A stretch of DNA of 64,000 bases, from the NCBI RefSeq assembly GCF_001570805.1, contig NZ_BCSJ01000009.1, positions 1 to 64,000 on the forward strand, given 5' to 3'. Source of the stretch: Brevibacterium epidermidis NBRC 14811 (GTDB lineage: Bacteria > Actinomycetota > Actinomycetes > Actinomycetales > Brevibacteriaceae). Under the pieces are notes generated by a model, which was not told the DNA's origin, did no database searches, and was given only the letters and a program-made list of their open reading frames with translations. Within the stretch, counting starts at the first letter, position 1. Each line of letters starts with the position of its first letter. This document shows positions 39,036-48,007 of this stretch, in pieces. Both the position numbers and the translations under genes were made by a program.

Positions 39036-39862
39036 GTCTGGACAGGCTCGAGATCGAAGGCACCTTCAACTTCCGTGACCTCGGAGGACCCGCCACCGAG
39101 GCGGGGGACCACCGAGTGCGATCCGGAAAGGTGTTCCGCGCCGACGGGTTGGCGCAGCTGAGCGATCGAGCACGTGACGACATCGGCGGACTCGGCATCG
39201 GCACCGTCATCGATCTGCGCGATATCGGCGAACGGGCGAAGCTGCCCGATGCGCTCGACGGCCTCGACGTCCGTCATATCGAGCTGCCCGTCTTCGACGA
39301 CCATTTCTTCCCCAGCCGACCGATGAGCAGAGAAGAGATGAAGGCCGCCGCCGAGGCGACCGGAATGGACCTTACCGACCGGAGCCTCAGCCGCATCTAC
39401 GACCTCATGATCACGCACTTCGGCCACCGACTGGCCGCCGCCGTCGATCTGATCGCCGAACACTGCACCGACGGCGTCGTCTTCCACTGCTCTGCCGGGA
39501 AGGATCGCACCGGTGTGATTGGAGCGTTCCTGCTCGACCTCCTCGGCGTGGGACGGCAGGAGATCGTCGACGAATACGCGATCACCTCCACCCACCTGTC
39601 CGGGGGATTCCTCGAGGCGATCACCCGGAACTTCTCCGATGCCGGGATCTCCGGCAACCTCGCTCAGACCGCCACCGCCGCCCCACCCGAACTCATCAAC
39701 GAGATCCTCGATCGGATCGATGCCGAGCACTGGGCCGCCTCGGCGAAGGACGAAGGAGCACCCGGGGGAGTCGAGGCCTACCTGCTCGCTCATGGGATGG
39801 ACCCGGCGACGCCCGAACGACTGCGGCAATGCCTGCTCGAATCCGCCTCGGACCGAGGGTGA
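39032..39862 (+). CDS. Tyrosine-protein phosphatase (MptpB-like, Y_phosphatase3)
   Basis: A 276-residue phosphatase. The P-loop HCSAGKDRTG (152-161, nucleophile C153) is of the dual or lipid-capable type with Lys and Asp, and the N-terminal FNFRDLGG is typical of the PtpB group. It has no signal peptide. The start overlaps mazG (ATGA). WAASAKDE near residue 233 is encoded by the recurring motif at 39732-39750. Protein tyrosine, phosphoinositide or both may be substrates. Confidence 0.92.
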   Translation: MSLDRLEIEGTFNFRDLGGPATEAGDHRVRSGKVFRADGLAQLSDRARDDIGGLGIGTVIDLRDIGERAKLPDALDGLDVRHIELPVFDDHFFPSRPMSREEMKAAAEATGMDLTDRSLSRIYDLMITHFGHRLAAAVDLIAEHCTDGVVFHCSAGKDRTGVIGAFLLDLLGVGRQEIVDEYAITSTHLSGGFLEAITRNFSDAGISGNLAQTATAAPPELINEILDRIDAEHWAASAKDEGAPGGVEAYLLAHGMDPATPERLRQCLLESASDRG

Positions 39863-39884
39863 GCCAGGCCGCAAGGTGCATTAA

Positions 39885-41219
<1,335 letters not shown>

Positions 41220-41244
41220 GGCGAGCCGCTAGGCACTGAACTCC

Positions 41245-41291
41245 CCGAGGCGGGGCCGGACGATCTTATCGATCGCCCGGCCCCGCCTCGG
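41245..41291. terminator. Terminator after eno
   Basis: A 21-base stem with one mismatch around the loop at 41266-41270 (CCGAGGCGGGGCCGG and its complement outermost), followed by GCGTTT. Confidence 0.85.
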
Positions 41292-41514
41292 CGTTTCCCG
41301 CTAATGCGTGTCGACCTTCCGGCGGCAGGCGGGAACTGCGGGGAAGGGACGGAGGAAATGCACAGGGGAGGGCGGGCAGGACGCGACGTGATGGAAGATA
41401 CGTGAGAATCGAACACGCCACGAGCTCGAAATCCTCGCGCCGCGAATGCGGACACGGCACACTTGGAGATGTTGCGACACTCTTCCCCGATCCCCAGTCG
41501 CAGAGGAAAGAAGC

Positions 41515-42009
41515 ATGGTTCCGAGCAAGCCCAGAAGAAGTGCCCCGAAATCGGCTCCTGGCAAAGCCACTCCTCGTCGACGCCCGAAACCGGTCATCGA
41601 ATCCGATGCCGACATGGACGCCGAGGCGAGGGGCCGCCGCATGTCGATGCGCACCGGCATCTTCCTCCTCGTCATCGCCATCGTCCTCCTCGCCTTCCTC
41701 TCGCCCCTGAACTCCGCACTCAAACAGGCCCAGCAGATCGCGGCCCTCAACGACGAGATCGAGACGACGAAGGCCGAGGTCAAGAGCCTCGAGGAGAAGA
41801 ACGAGAACCTCCGGGACCCCGACTACATCAAGCGCAAGGCACGCGAAGACCAGTACTACGTGGAGAAGGGCAAGAACGCGGTCATCGTCACGAATCAGGA
41901 GGCCGTGGACGAGGAGTCCGAGCCCGAACAGCCGGTTCGCAAGCAGGCCTGGTACCTTGAGTTGCTGGAGTCCATTCAGGAGACAGGCAACACCGTGGAG
42001 AAGAGCTGA
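41515..42009 (+). CDS. ftsB: FtsB/DivIC-like septum formation initiator
   Basis: A 164-residue single-pass membrane protein of the divisome. It has a basic cytoplasmic N-terminus (about 45 residues), one transmembrane helix near residues 48-66, then a coiled coil (IAALNDEIETTKAEVKSLEE) and the conserved NLRDPDYIKRKAREDQYYV. It would link FtsL and FtsQ and activate septal synthesis. ATG 41515 has AGGAAAG upstream. The order eno-ftsB-DUF501-ppx matches Rv1023-Rv1026. The PerM-like protein at 18496 is a possible partner, by analogy with mycobacteria. Confidence 0.92.
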   Translation: MVPSKPRRSAPKSAPGKATPRRRPKPVIESDADMDAEARGRRMSMRTGIFLLVIAIVLLAFLSPLNSALKQAQQIAALNDEIETTKAEVKSLEEKNENLRDPDYIKRKAREDQYYVEKGKNAVIVTNQEAVDEESEPEQPVRKQAWYLELLESIQETGNTVEKS

Positions 42010-42536
42010 TGATCACAGAGTGCACCGAGGCGGATTTCGCTGTCCTCCAAGACCAACTCGGACGCATTCCCCGAGGCGTCGTCGGCATCGCCGCCCGCAG
42101 CACTTCCGGTGAACCCCTCGTCGTCGCCACGGCTCCGCGCCTCGAGGACGGCACACCGTTCCCGACGACCTTCTACCTCACCCACCCCGCCTATGTGGCC
42201 GAATGCTCACGGCTGGAAGCATCGGGAATCATGGCCGAATGGACCGCCGAGATCGGTGAAGACGAAGAACTCGCCGCCGCCTACGCCGCCGCACACCGGG
42301 CCTACCTCGACGTCCGCTCAGAGATCGGCTCCGCAGCCGGCCTGGCGGAAGTCGAAGAGATCAAGGACTACTCCGCCGGCGGAATGCCGAATCGGGTCAA
42401 ATGCCTCCACGCCCTCGTCGGCCATTCGCTGTCCTCCGGGCTCGGCGTCAACCCGATCGGTGACCGTGCACTGTCGTTCATGACCGATGTGCCGCCCCTC
42501 GCCGAAGCCGCTGCCACCACCGAACCGACCGACTAG
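42009..42536 (+). CDS. DUF501 family protein
   Basis: A 175-residue protein always found between ftsB and ppx in actinobacteria. The conserved core runs through FPTTFYLTHPAYV and the late GGMPNRVKCLHALVGHSL, with a cysteine and two histidines that could bind metal. Function is unknown. It overlaps ftsB by one base (TGATG). Confidence 0.92.
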   Translation: MITECTEADFAVLQDQLGRIPRGVVGIAARSTSGEPLVVATAPRLEDGTPFPTTFYLTHPAYVAECSRLEASGIMAEWTAEIGEDEELAAAYAAAHRAYLDVRSEIGSAAGLAEVEEIKDYSAGGMPNRVKCLHALVGHSLSSGLGVNPIGDRALSFMTDVPPLAEAAATTEPTD

Positions 42537-42544
42537 GACCTGCC

Positions 42545-43492
42545 ATGCGTGTTGCTGCCTTCGACTGCGGGACGAACTCCCTGCGCCTGCTGATCGCCGA
42601 TGTCGCCGCCGACGGCACCCTCACGGACCTGCGCCGCGAAACCCGGGTCGTCCGCCTCGGCCAAGGTGTCGACGCCACCGGCGAGTTCGCTCCCGAAGCG
42701 CTTGAGCGCACCTTCGCCGTGGCAAAGGAATTCGCCGAGGTGGCCGCCGAGTACCAGCCGGAGAAGCTGAGATTCGTCGCGACCTCGGCCAGCCGCGACG
42801 TGAAGAACCGTGATGAGTTCTTCGCCGGGATTTTCTCGATCTTGGGCGTTGTTCCCGACGTCATCGCAGGAGAGGAAGAGGCCCGTCTGTCCTTCCTCGG
42901 CGCCACTGCCGGCCTGAAGGAGGCTGACGGACCGTATGTCGTCATGGACCTCGGCGGCGGATCCACCGAACTCGTCCTCGGCCACGAGGATGTCCAAGCG
43001 GCAGTGAGCATGGACATCGGCTCGGTGCGTCTGACCGAGCGCCATATGCCAGTCGAGACTCCTTCCGAGGACCAGATCCAGGCAGCGCTTGCCGATATCG
43101 ACAGGCAGCTCGACCAGGCCGCGCAGATCGTCGACTTCTCCGCCCCGCGCACCTTCATCGGCGTCGCCGGCACCGTCACCACCATCACCGCAGGCATTCT
43201 CGGACTCGAGAGCTACCAGCGAGAGCGCATCCACGGAGCACATATCAGTGTCGCGGACGTCGCCGACGAATCCCGCAGGCTCCTCGCCATGGACCGCCAG
43301 GCCCGCACGGACCTGCCGTACATGCACCCCGGCCGCGTCGATGTCATTGGCGCCGGATCGCTCCTCTTCGCCCGGATCGTTGCCCGCTTCGACCAGGCAG
43401 TGACAGCCGCCGGAGGATCGCTCGACATTCGGATCTCCGAAACCGACATCCTCGACGGGACCGCGCTCGACCTCGCGCTGACGAGCTCGTGA
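42545..43492 (+). CDS. ppx: Exopolyphosphatase / pppGpp phosphohydrolase family
   Basis: A 315-residue ASKHA-fold enzyme of the Ppx/GppA family, which removes terminal phosphate from polyphosphate or pppGpp. FDCGTNSLRLLIAD (phosphate 1) and VMDLGGGSTELVLG (phosphate 2) are clear. This short form lacks the C-terminal HD-like domains of E. coli Ppx. It begins 8 bases after DUF501 and overlaps the subtilase gene by 4 bases. ppk2 lies at 54093, so both polyphosphate use and degradation are encoded nearby. Confidence 0.95.
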   Translation: MRVAAFDCGTNSLRLLIADVAADGTLTDLRRETRVVRLGQGVDATGEFAPEALERTFAVAKEFAEVAAEYQPEKLRFVATSASRDVKNRDEFFAGIFSILGVVPDVIAGEEEARLSFLGATAGLKEADGPYVVMDLGGGSTELVLGHEDVQAAVSMDIGSVRLTERHMPVETPSEDQIQAALADIDRQLDQAAQIVDFSAPRTFIGVAGTVTTITAGILGLESYQRERIHGAHISVADVADESRRLLAMDRQARTDLPYMHPGRVDVIGAGSLLFARIVARFDQAVTAAGGSLDIRISETDILDGTALDLALTSS

Positions 43493-44733
43493 GAGCCGCC
43501 GCTCGACTCCTCGCCGTCACGGCCGTCGTCCTCGGACTCGTCGCCGGCACCACCCAGCCCGTCATGGCCGCACCGAAGGCCGGGCCGGGCCAGTGGTTCA
43601 TCAAGGACTACGGGATCGACAAGGTCTGGAAGAAGTCCACGGGCAAAGGCATCAAGGTCGCAGTCATCGACTCCGGCGTCAACACCGACCACGAAGACCT
43701 CAAGGGCGTGGTGAAGAAGTCCAAGGACTTCAGCGGATTGGGCAAGGACGGAAAGACCCCGATCGGCGGGAAGACCACGATCCACCACGGCACTGCCGTG
43801 GCCGGAGTCATCGCCGGCAAGGGAGTCGGCGCCGGACCGACCGGCGTCGCCCCGAACGCAGAGATCCTGTCGGCGTCGATGTGGCTCGGCCCCGACCGTC
43901 CGAAGGAATCCGGATCGACCCGCGAACAGGCCGATAAGGCCATCCGCTGGGCCGTCGACTCCGGCGCAAAGGTCATCAACATGTCCCTGGGCTGGGACGA
44001 TCCGGGCTGGCCGGAGAGCTGGGACGAATCCTTCGCCTACGCCTACAAGAAGGACGTGCTCATCGTCGCCTGCGTCGGCAACGCCTCACAGGGCGCGACC
44101 CAGGCGTGGTCGCCGTCGACCGTGCCCGGCGTCATCGGGGTGGGCGGACTCGGCAAGAACGGCAAGGTGCTCGAGGACTCCACCGCGCCCGGCACCGCCG
44201 TCGACCTCATGGGTCCGGCCGAAGACATTCCCATCCCGTACTACAGCGGCGGCTACGCCGAAGGCCAGGGATGCTCGTTCGCCTCACCCGTCGTCTCCGG
44301 TGTGGCAGCGCTCATCCGCTCCGAGAACCCTGACCTCAGCGCCGACGAGGTCCGAGCCAAGCTGCAGTCGAGCGCCAAACCGGTGGACGGTCACAAGGGC
44401 GTGAGCAAGAAGGGCAAGCCCGACCCGATCGTCGGCTTCGGTCGCGTCGACCCGCGAGCCGCTGTCAAAGCGAAAGTGCCCAAGGACGTGTCCTCCGCCG
44501 AGGATGAGCTGGCGGATTGGGTGAAGATGCACCGTCGTGGAGATGAGAAGGCCGAAGAGACCGAAACCGCGACACCGGACGAGACCGAGAGCCCGAAGGC
44601 GCTCGCGCCGACCGACATCGTCGCCACGCAGTCGACACCGACTCTCGGCTTCGCAGCTCTCGGTGCCGGTGCCCTCATCGTCCTCGTCCTCCTCATCGCC
44701 TCGATCGTCTCCTTCGCGCGCCGTCGTCGCTGA
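43489..44733 (+). CDS. Membrane-anchored subtilisin-like serine protease (S8)
   Basis: A 414-residue secreted protease. It has a signal peptide (about residues 1-27), the Asp site VAVIDSGVNTDHEDL, the His site HHGTAVAGVIAG, and the Ser site GCSFASPVVSG. A spacer rich in Glu and Thr leads to a C-terminal transmembrane helix ending FARRRR, which anchors it facing outward. This is the mycosin layout, but no ESX genes are near. GTG 43489 overlaps the ppx stop (GTGA). Confidence 0.93.
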   Translation: MRAAARLLAVTAVVLGLVAGTTQPVMAAPKAGPGQWFIKDYGIDKVWKKSTGKGIKVAVIDSGVNTDHEDLKGVVKKSKDFSGLGKDGKTPIGGKTTIHHGTAVAGVIAGKGVGAGPTGVAPNAEILSASMWLGPDRPKESGSTREQADKAIRWAVDSGAKVINMSLGWDDPGWPESWDESFAYAYKKDVLIVACVGNASQGATQAWSPSTVPGVIGVGGLGKNGKVLEDSTAPGTAVDLMGPAEDIPIPYYSGGYAEGQGCSFASPVVSGVAALIRSENPDLSADEVRAKLQSSAKPVDGHKGVSKKGKPDPIVGFGRVDPRAAVKAKVPKDVSSAEDELADWVKMHRRGDEKAEETETATPDETESPKALAPTDIVATQSTPTLGFAALGAGALIVLVLLIASIVSFARRRR

Positions 44734-44789
44734 AACCAGGTGATCGAACTGCTCTGATCTGGGGCGTTCGAGTCCGTGCGACAAACAAT

Positions 44790-44818
44790 TAGTGAAAGTT
44801 TTCACAAGGGTCTAGCAT
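44790..44818 (+). promoter_or_regulatory. Rex-like operator and leaderless -10 box of ndh
   Basis: TAGTGAAAGTTTTCACAA at 44790-44807 differs at one position from the Rex consensus TTGTGAAnnnnTTCACAA. TAGCAT (44813-44818) is 6 bases before ATG 44825, so the operator covers the -35 and spacer. Rex repressors sense NADH/NAD and often control respiratory genes. Confidence 0.65.
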
Positions 44819-44824
44819 GGGAAT

Positions 44825-46198
44825 ATGGCACTCATCAGAAACTCAAAACTGCGTCCACGAATCCTCGTCGTCGGTGGCGGCTCAGTCGGCCTGCTCACCG
44901 CTCAGAATCTGCTGAAGAACCTCGGTCGGGGCGAAGCCACCGTCACCGTGGTCGACCCCAACCCGTACATGACCTACCTGCCGTTCCTCCCCGAGGTTGC
45001 AGCCGGTTCGATCGAGCCCCGTCACGCTGTTGTGCCGCTGCGCCGCAACCTGCCGGGTGCCGAGGTCATCACCGCGAAGGTCACCTCGATCAACCACGCC
45101 GAGAAGTTCGCCACCATCGAGCCCGAGAACGATGAAGCGTTCGAACTCGACTACGACCACATCGTCCTCGCCTCCGGCTCGGTCGCGCGTGCGCTGCCGA
45201 TCCCGGGCCTGAAGGAGAACGCGATCGCGCTCAAGCGCATCGAAGAGGCCGTCGCCCTGCGCGACCACCTTCTCTCCCGCCTGGCCGATGCCGCACTGAT
45301 GGAAGACGACGAAGAGCGTCGCAAGGCCCTGACCTTCGTGTTCGTCGGCGGCGGATTCGCCGGCATCGAGCTGCTCACCGAACTCGAGGACATGGTCCGC
45401 TCGGCCGTTGCCCAGTACGAGACACTGACCGAAGCCGATGTGCGCTTCGTCCTCGTCGAGGCCCTCGGCCGCGTCATGCCCGAGGTCGGCGAGGCTCAGG
45501 CCCGCTGGGTCGTTGAGCACATGCGCGAACGCGGAATCGACGTCTACCTCGAGACGTTCCTCCAGGACTGCACCGACAAGCACGTCAAGCTCTCGAACGG
45601 CGAAGAGTTCGACGCTGACACGATCGTGTGGTCCGCCGGTGTCAAGGCCAACCCGATGCTCATCGACTCCGACCTGCCGATCAACGAGCGCGGCAACGTC
45701 ACCGTGCGCGCCGACCTGCGGGTCGAGGGCGATGACGGAGTCGTCGAGGGCGCTTGGGCCGCTGGCGACAACGCCGCTGTGCCCGACCTGTCCGGCGGCG
45801 GAGTGGCCGGTTTCTGCGTTCCCAACGCTCAGCACGCTGTGCGTCAGGCTCCTGTGCTGGCCGCCAACGTGCTCGCGGCTCTGCGCGGAGAGACCGAGTT
45901 CAAGCAGTACTTCCACAAGACCATCGGTACGGTTGCCGGTCTGGGTCTGTACAAGGGCGTTTCGCAGATGGGTGACTTCGAAGCCCGCGGACTCCTCGCC
46001 TGGCTCATGCACCGTGCCTACCACGGCTACGCGATCCCGACCATGGACCGCAAGGTCAGGGTCTTCGGCAACTGGTTCGTCAGCGCCGTCCTCGGCCGCG
46101 ACGCCATGCCGCTGGCAGACCTCGATGTTCCGCGCAAGAACTTCGTCGAGGCCGCCAACTCGAAGCCGGCTCCCAAGAAGGAGCCTGCCAAGGCCTGA
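44825..46198 (+). CDS. ndh: Type II NADH dehydrogenase
   Basis: A 457-residue single-subunit NADH:quinone oxidoreductase that feeds the respiratory chain without pumping protons. The FAD-binding ILVVGGGSVGLLTAQ, the NADH-binding VFVGGGFAGIELL and the late AGDNAAVPDL are typical, and the C-terminal part contains the membrane-binding region. The ATG is preceded by TAGCAT and a Rex-like operator, which suggests induction at high NADH. A strong terminator follows. Confidence 0.94.
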   Translation: MALIRNSKLRPRILVVGGGSVGLLTAQNLLKNLGRGEATVTVVDPNPYMTYLPFLPEVAAGSIEPRHAVVPLRRNLPGAEVITAKVTSINHAEKFATIEPENDEAFELDYDHIVLASGSVARALPIPGLKENAIALKRIEEAVALRDHLLSRLADAALMEDDEERRKALTFVFVGGGFAGIELLTELEDMVRSAVAQYETLTEADVRFVLVEALGRVMPEVGEAQARWVVEHMRERGIDVYLETFLQDCTDKHVKLSNGEEFDADTIVWSAGVKANPMLIDSDLPINERGNVTVRADLRVEGDDGVVEGAWAAGDNAAVPDLSGGGVAGFCVPNAQHAVRQAPVLAANVLAALRGETEFKQYFHKTIGTVAGLGLYKGVSQMGDFEARGLLAWLMHRAYHGYAIPTMDRKVRVFGNWFVSAVLGRDAMPLADLDVPRKNFVEAANSKPAPKKEPAKA

Positions 46199-46241
46199 CT
46201 CGAGGCAGCCGGTGCCATCCGGCGACAAGCCCTGATGAGAC

Positions 46242-46280
46242 GACAGCGCCGGGGATGCATTGTGCATCCCCGGCGCTGTC
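46242..46280 (+). terminator. Terminator after ndh
   Basis: A perfect 18-bp stem (46242-46259 with 46263-46280), 3-base loop, followed by ATGTT. Confidence 0.85.
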
Positions 46281-46359
46281 ATGTTCGCATGACCGCGAGT
46301 GGCTGGCTCTCCTCTGGGCGTCGGGAGCCGCCACGCATGGTCATCGACCGTCAGTTCGG

Positions 46360-46965
46360 TCAGTTCGCGACGGTGAACCGGACGTCGATGTGCTTCGGTT
46401 CAACGATCTCGTCGACCATGGCGACCGCGAAGTCCTCGGCCGAGATTGCGTCACCGGCCGGGACTTCCAGCTCGGTCTTGTACGAACCCGTGCGCTCCCC
46501 GGGGGCGATTTCCGGTGCGGGGGAGATGAGCGTCCAGGGCGACCAGTTGCCTGTCCGCAGCAGCTCGAGCGCTCGGGTGCCGGTCTCCGATTCGGCCTTG
46601 TAGATCGCGGGGAAGTCCTCGGTGTCCTTGAGCATGGTGTCGCCGACCCACAGGGAACCGGCGCCGCCGACGACGAAGATGCGGGTGTTGCCGCTGTTCT
46701 CGGCCAAGGTCTTCAGGGCGTCGAGCCACTCCTGGTGGTCCCCGCCGGTGCGGCTGGGACCGGTGGTGGAGACGATGATGTCGTGTTCGGCGGCGATGCG
46801 GGCGTCGAACCCGGCATCGGCCATATCGCCCTTGATGCTGCGGGCGGCACCGGGCACGTCGCTGCCCGAGCGGGTGATGCCGGTGATGTCGAGGCCGCGG
46901 CCGGCCGCCTCGGCGGTGACGCGGGAGCCGATCATTCCGGATGCTCCGAAGAGTGCGATCTTCAT
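46360..46965 (-). CDS. NAD(P)-binding Rossmann-fold oxidoreductase (atypical SDR)
   Basis: A 201-residue protein of the NAD(P)H-binding, YwnB/NmrA-like group. It has the nucleotide loop FGASGMIGSRV and IFVVGGAGSLWVG, but no complete SDR Tyr-x-x-x-Lys site that I can identify. ATG 46965 has AAAGGGA upstream. It is divergent from an HxlR regulator with a shared upstream region; that arrangement usually means that the regulator controls the oxidoreductase in response to electrophiles, quinones or oxidants. Confidence 0.85.
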   Translation of the reverse strand: MKIALFGASGMIGSRVTAEAAGRGLDITGITRSGSDVPGAARSIKGDMADAGFDARIAAEHDIIVSTTGPSRTGGDHQEWLDALKTLAENSGNTRIFVVGGAGSLWVGDTMLKDTEDFPAIYKAESETGTRALELLRTGNWSPWTLISPAPEIAPGERTGSYKTELEVPAGDAISAEDFAVAMVDEIVEPKHIDVRFTVAN

Positions 46966-47036
46966 AGTGTGTCCCTTTCTGCTGCGGCGTCGGGTTCGCG
47001 GCGCCGAGGTGATTTCTTCTGTGATGACATCTCGAC

Positions 47037-47073
47037 AGTATCGTTTGGAAAGTGAGTACCTCAAAGATACTAT
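47037..47073. promoter_or_regulatory. Candidate HxlR operator and leaderless hxlR promoter
   Basis: Half-sites AGTATC (47037-47042), AGTACC (47055-47060) and inverted GATACT (47066-47071). TACTAT (47068-47073) is 6 bases before ATG 47080, so the last half-site overlaps the -10 box. Autoregulation is likely. Confidence 0.5.
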
Positions 47074-47079
47074 TGGGAC

Positions 47080-47469
47080 ATGAAAATCAGAGATTCTTGG
47101 GAAGGCGATGCCTTCGATCCGGAGTGCCCCACCCGAGTCATCCTCGATCGGGTCGGTGACAAGTGGACGGTGCTCATCATCGAGATCCTCGATGACGGCC
47201 CGAAGCGCTTCGGCGAGATCCGACAGGCGATCGGGGGCATCACCCCGAAGGTGCTCACCTCGACGCTGCGATCACTCGTCGCCGACGGCTTGGTGACCAG
47301 GCAGTCGTTTGGGGAGGTGCCCCCGCGGGTGGAGTATTCGCTCACCGATCTCGGTCGCTCGCTGCAGGCTCCCGTGACCGCGCTGCGGAGGTGGGCCGAG
47401 CGCAATGTCGCCGAGTTGATCGACAATCGTGATCGCCAGGCCGAGATCGATGATGCTCAGGCGCGCTGA
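47080..47469 (+). CDS. HxlR family winged-helix regulator
   Basis: A 129-residue DNA-binding protein. The diagnostic HxlR core is present (CPTRVILDRVGDKWTVLII, then RFGEIRQAI, ITPKVLTSTLRSLVADGLV). C16 corresponds to the redox-active cysteine of YodB/HypR/QorR-type sensors. It probably represses the divergent oxidoreductase and itself. Its 3' end overlaps that of the next, convergent gene by 13 bases. Confidence 0.94.
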   Translation: MKIRDSWEGDAFDPECPTRVILDRVGDKWTVLIIEILDDGPKRFGEIRQAIGGITPKVLTSTLRSLVADGLVTRQSFGEVPPRVEYSLTDLGRSLQAPVTALRRWAERNVAELIDNRDRQAEIDDAQAR

Positions 47470-47936
47470 TCGGCCTTGCGGGTGAGTTCGCCGAGGACGG
47501 TGATGAGCTCTCTCAGGCGGCCCGCGGCGCGGTAGGTGCGCGGTGAGCCCGAGTACACCCAGTTGTTCGTGATGATCGAGGCGCTGCCGTTGTTCGTCGC
47601 CACCTTGAACTCTCCGACAGCGAGCGTCGCGAGCTGATCCTCGACGAGGCGGCGCCGCAGCTCCGGTCCCATCTGCACCCAATGATCGGCGGCCTCGAAA
47701 TCAATGTCCGACCAGTCGGCTCCCGACTCACGGTAGGCGAGAGGACGGTAGGGGGCGTCGATGCATGCGTTCAGCGACGGCGCCTCGCTGCCGATGTCAG
47801 GGCCGGAGTTGGAGTCGTCGGCAGCGCTGTCGACGGCGATGAGTACGGCGGGCCCGGCCGCCTCGGCGAGGTTCGGATCATCGGTGCCGTCGACGAACCG
47901 GGGATGATCGCGGGCGGTGAGAAGGACGAAGGTCAT
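47457..47936 (-). CDS. Protein of unknown function, divergent from the biotin operon
   Basis: A 159-residue soluble protein that I do not recognise. It has no signal peptide or membrane segment; the middle is polar and Ser/Asp-rich (DSAADDSNSGPDIGSE), and the C-terminus is Arg-rich and helical. Its minus-strand promoter candidate (TTGTCA 48001-48006, 18 bases, TAGAGT 47977-47982) holds the bio palindrome in its spacer, so it may be biotin-regulated together with bioB. The start at 47936 has no clear ribosome-binding site. Confidence 0.6.
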   Translation of the reverse strand: MTFVLLTARDHPRFVDGTDDPNLAEAAGPAVLIAVDSAADDSNSGPDIGSEAPSLNACIDAPYRPLAYRESGADWSDIDFEAADHWVQMGPELRRRLVEDQLATLAVGEFKVATNNGSASIITNNWVYSGSPRTYRAAGRLRELITVLGELTRKADQRA

Positions 47937-47971
47937 AACACCATTCTGCCTGTTCGGGCGGAGAGTGTGAT

Positions 47972-48001
47972 TTGGCACTCTATTGAACAGTGTTCAATAA
48001 T
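47972..48001. promoter_or_regulatory. Bidirectional biotin promoter with BioQ-type operator
   Basis: Perfect inverted repeat TATTGAACA-G-TGTTCAATA at 47981-47999. Its core TGAAC-N3-GTTCA resembles the BioQ site reported for corynebacteria and mycobacteria (TGAAC-N3-GTTAC). Plus strand: TTGGCA (47972-47977), 18 bases, AATAAT (47996-48001), then 6 bases to the bioB ATG. The minus-strand promoter uses the same spacer. Confidence 0.75.
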
Positions 48002-48007
48002 GACAAC

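Noticed and set aside
43489..44733. Subtilase as a mycosin of a type VII secretion system
   Set aside because: The layout fits, but no EccB-E, EsxA/B or PE/PPE genes are in the window.
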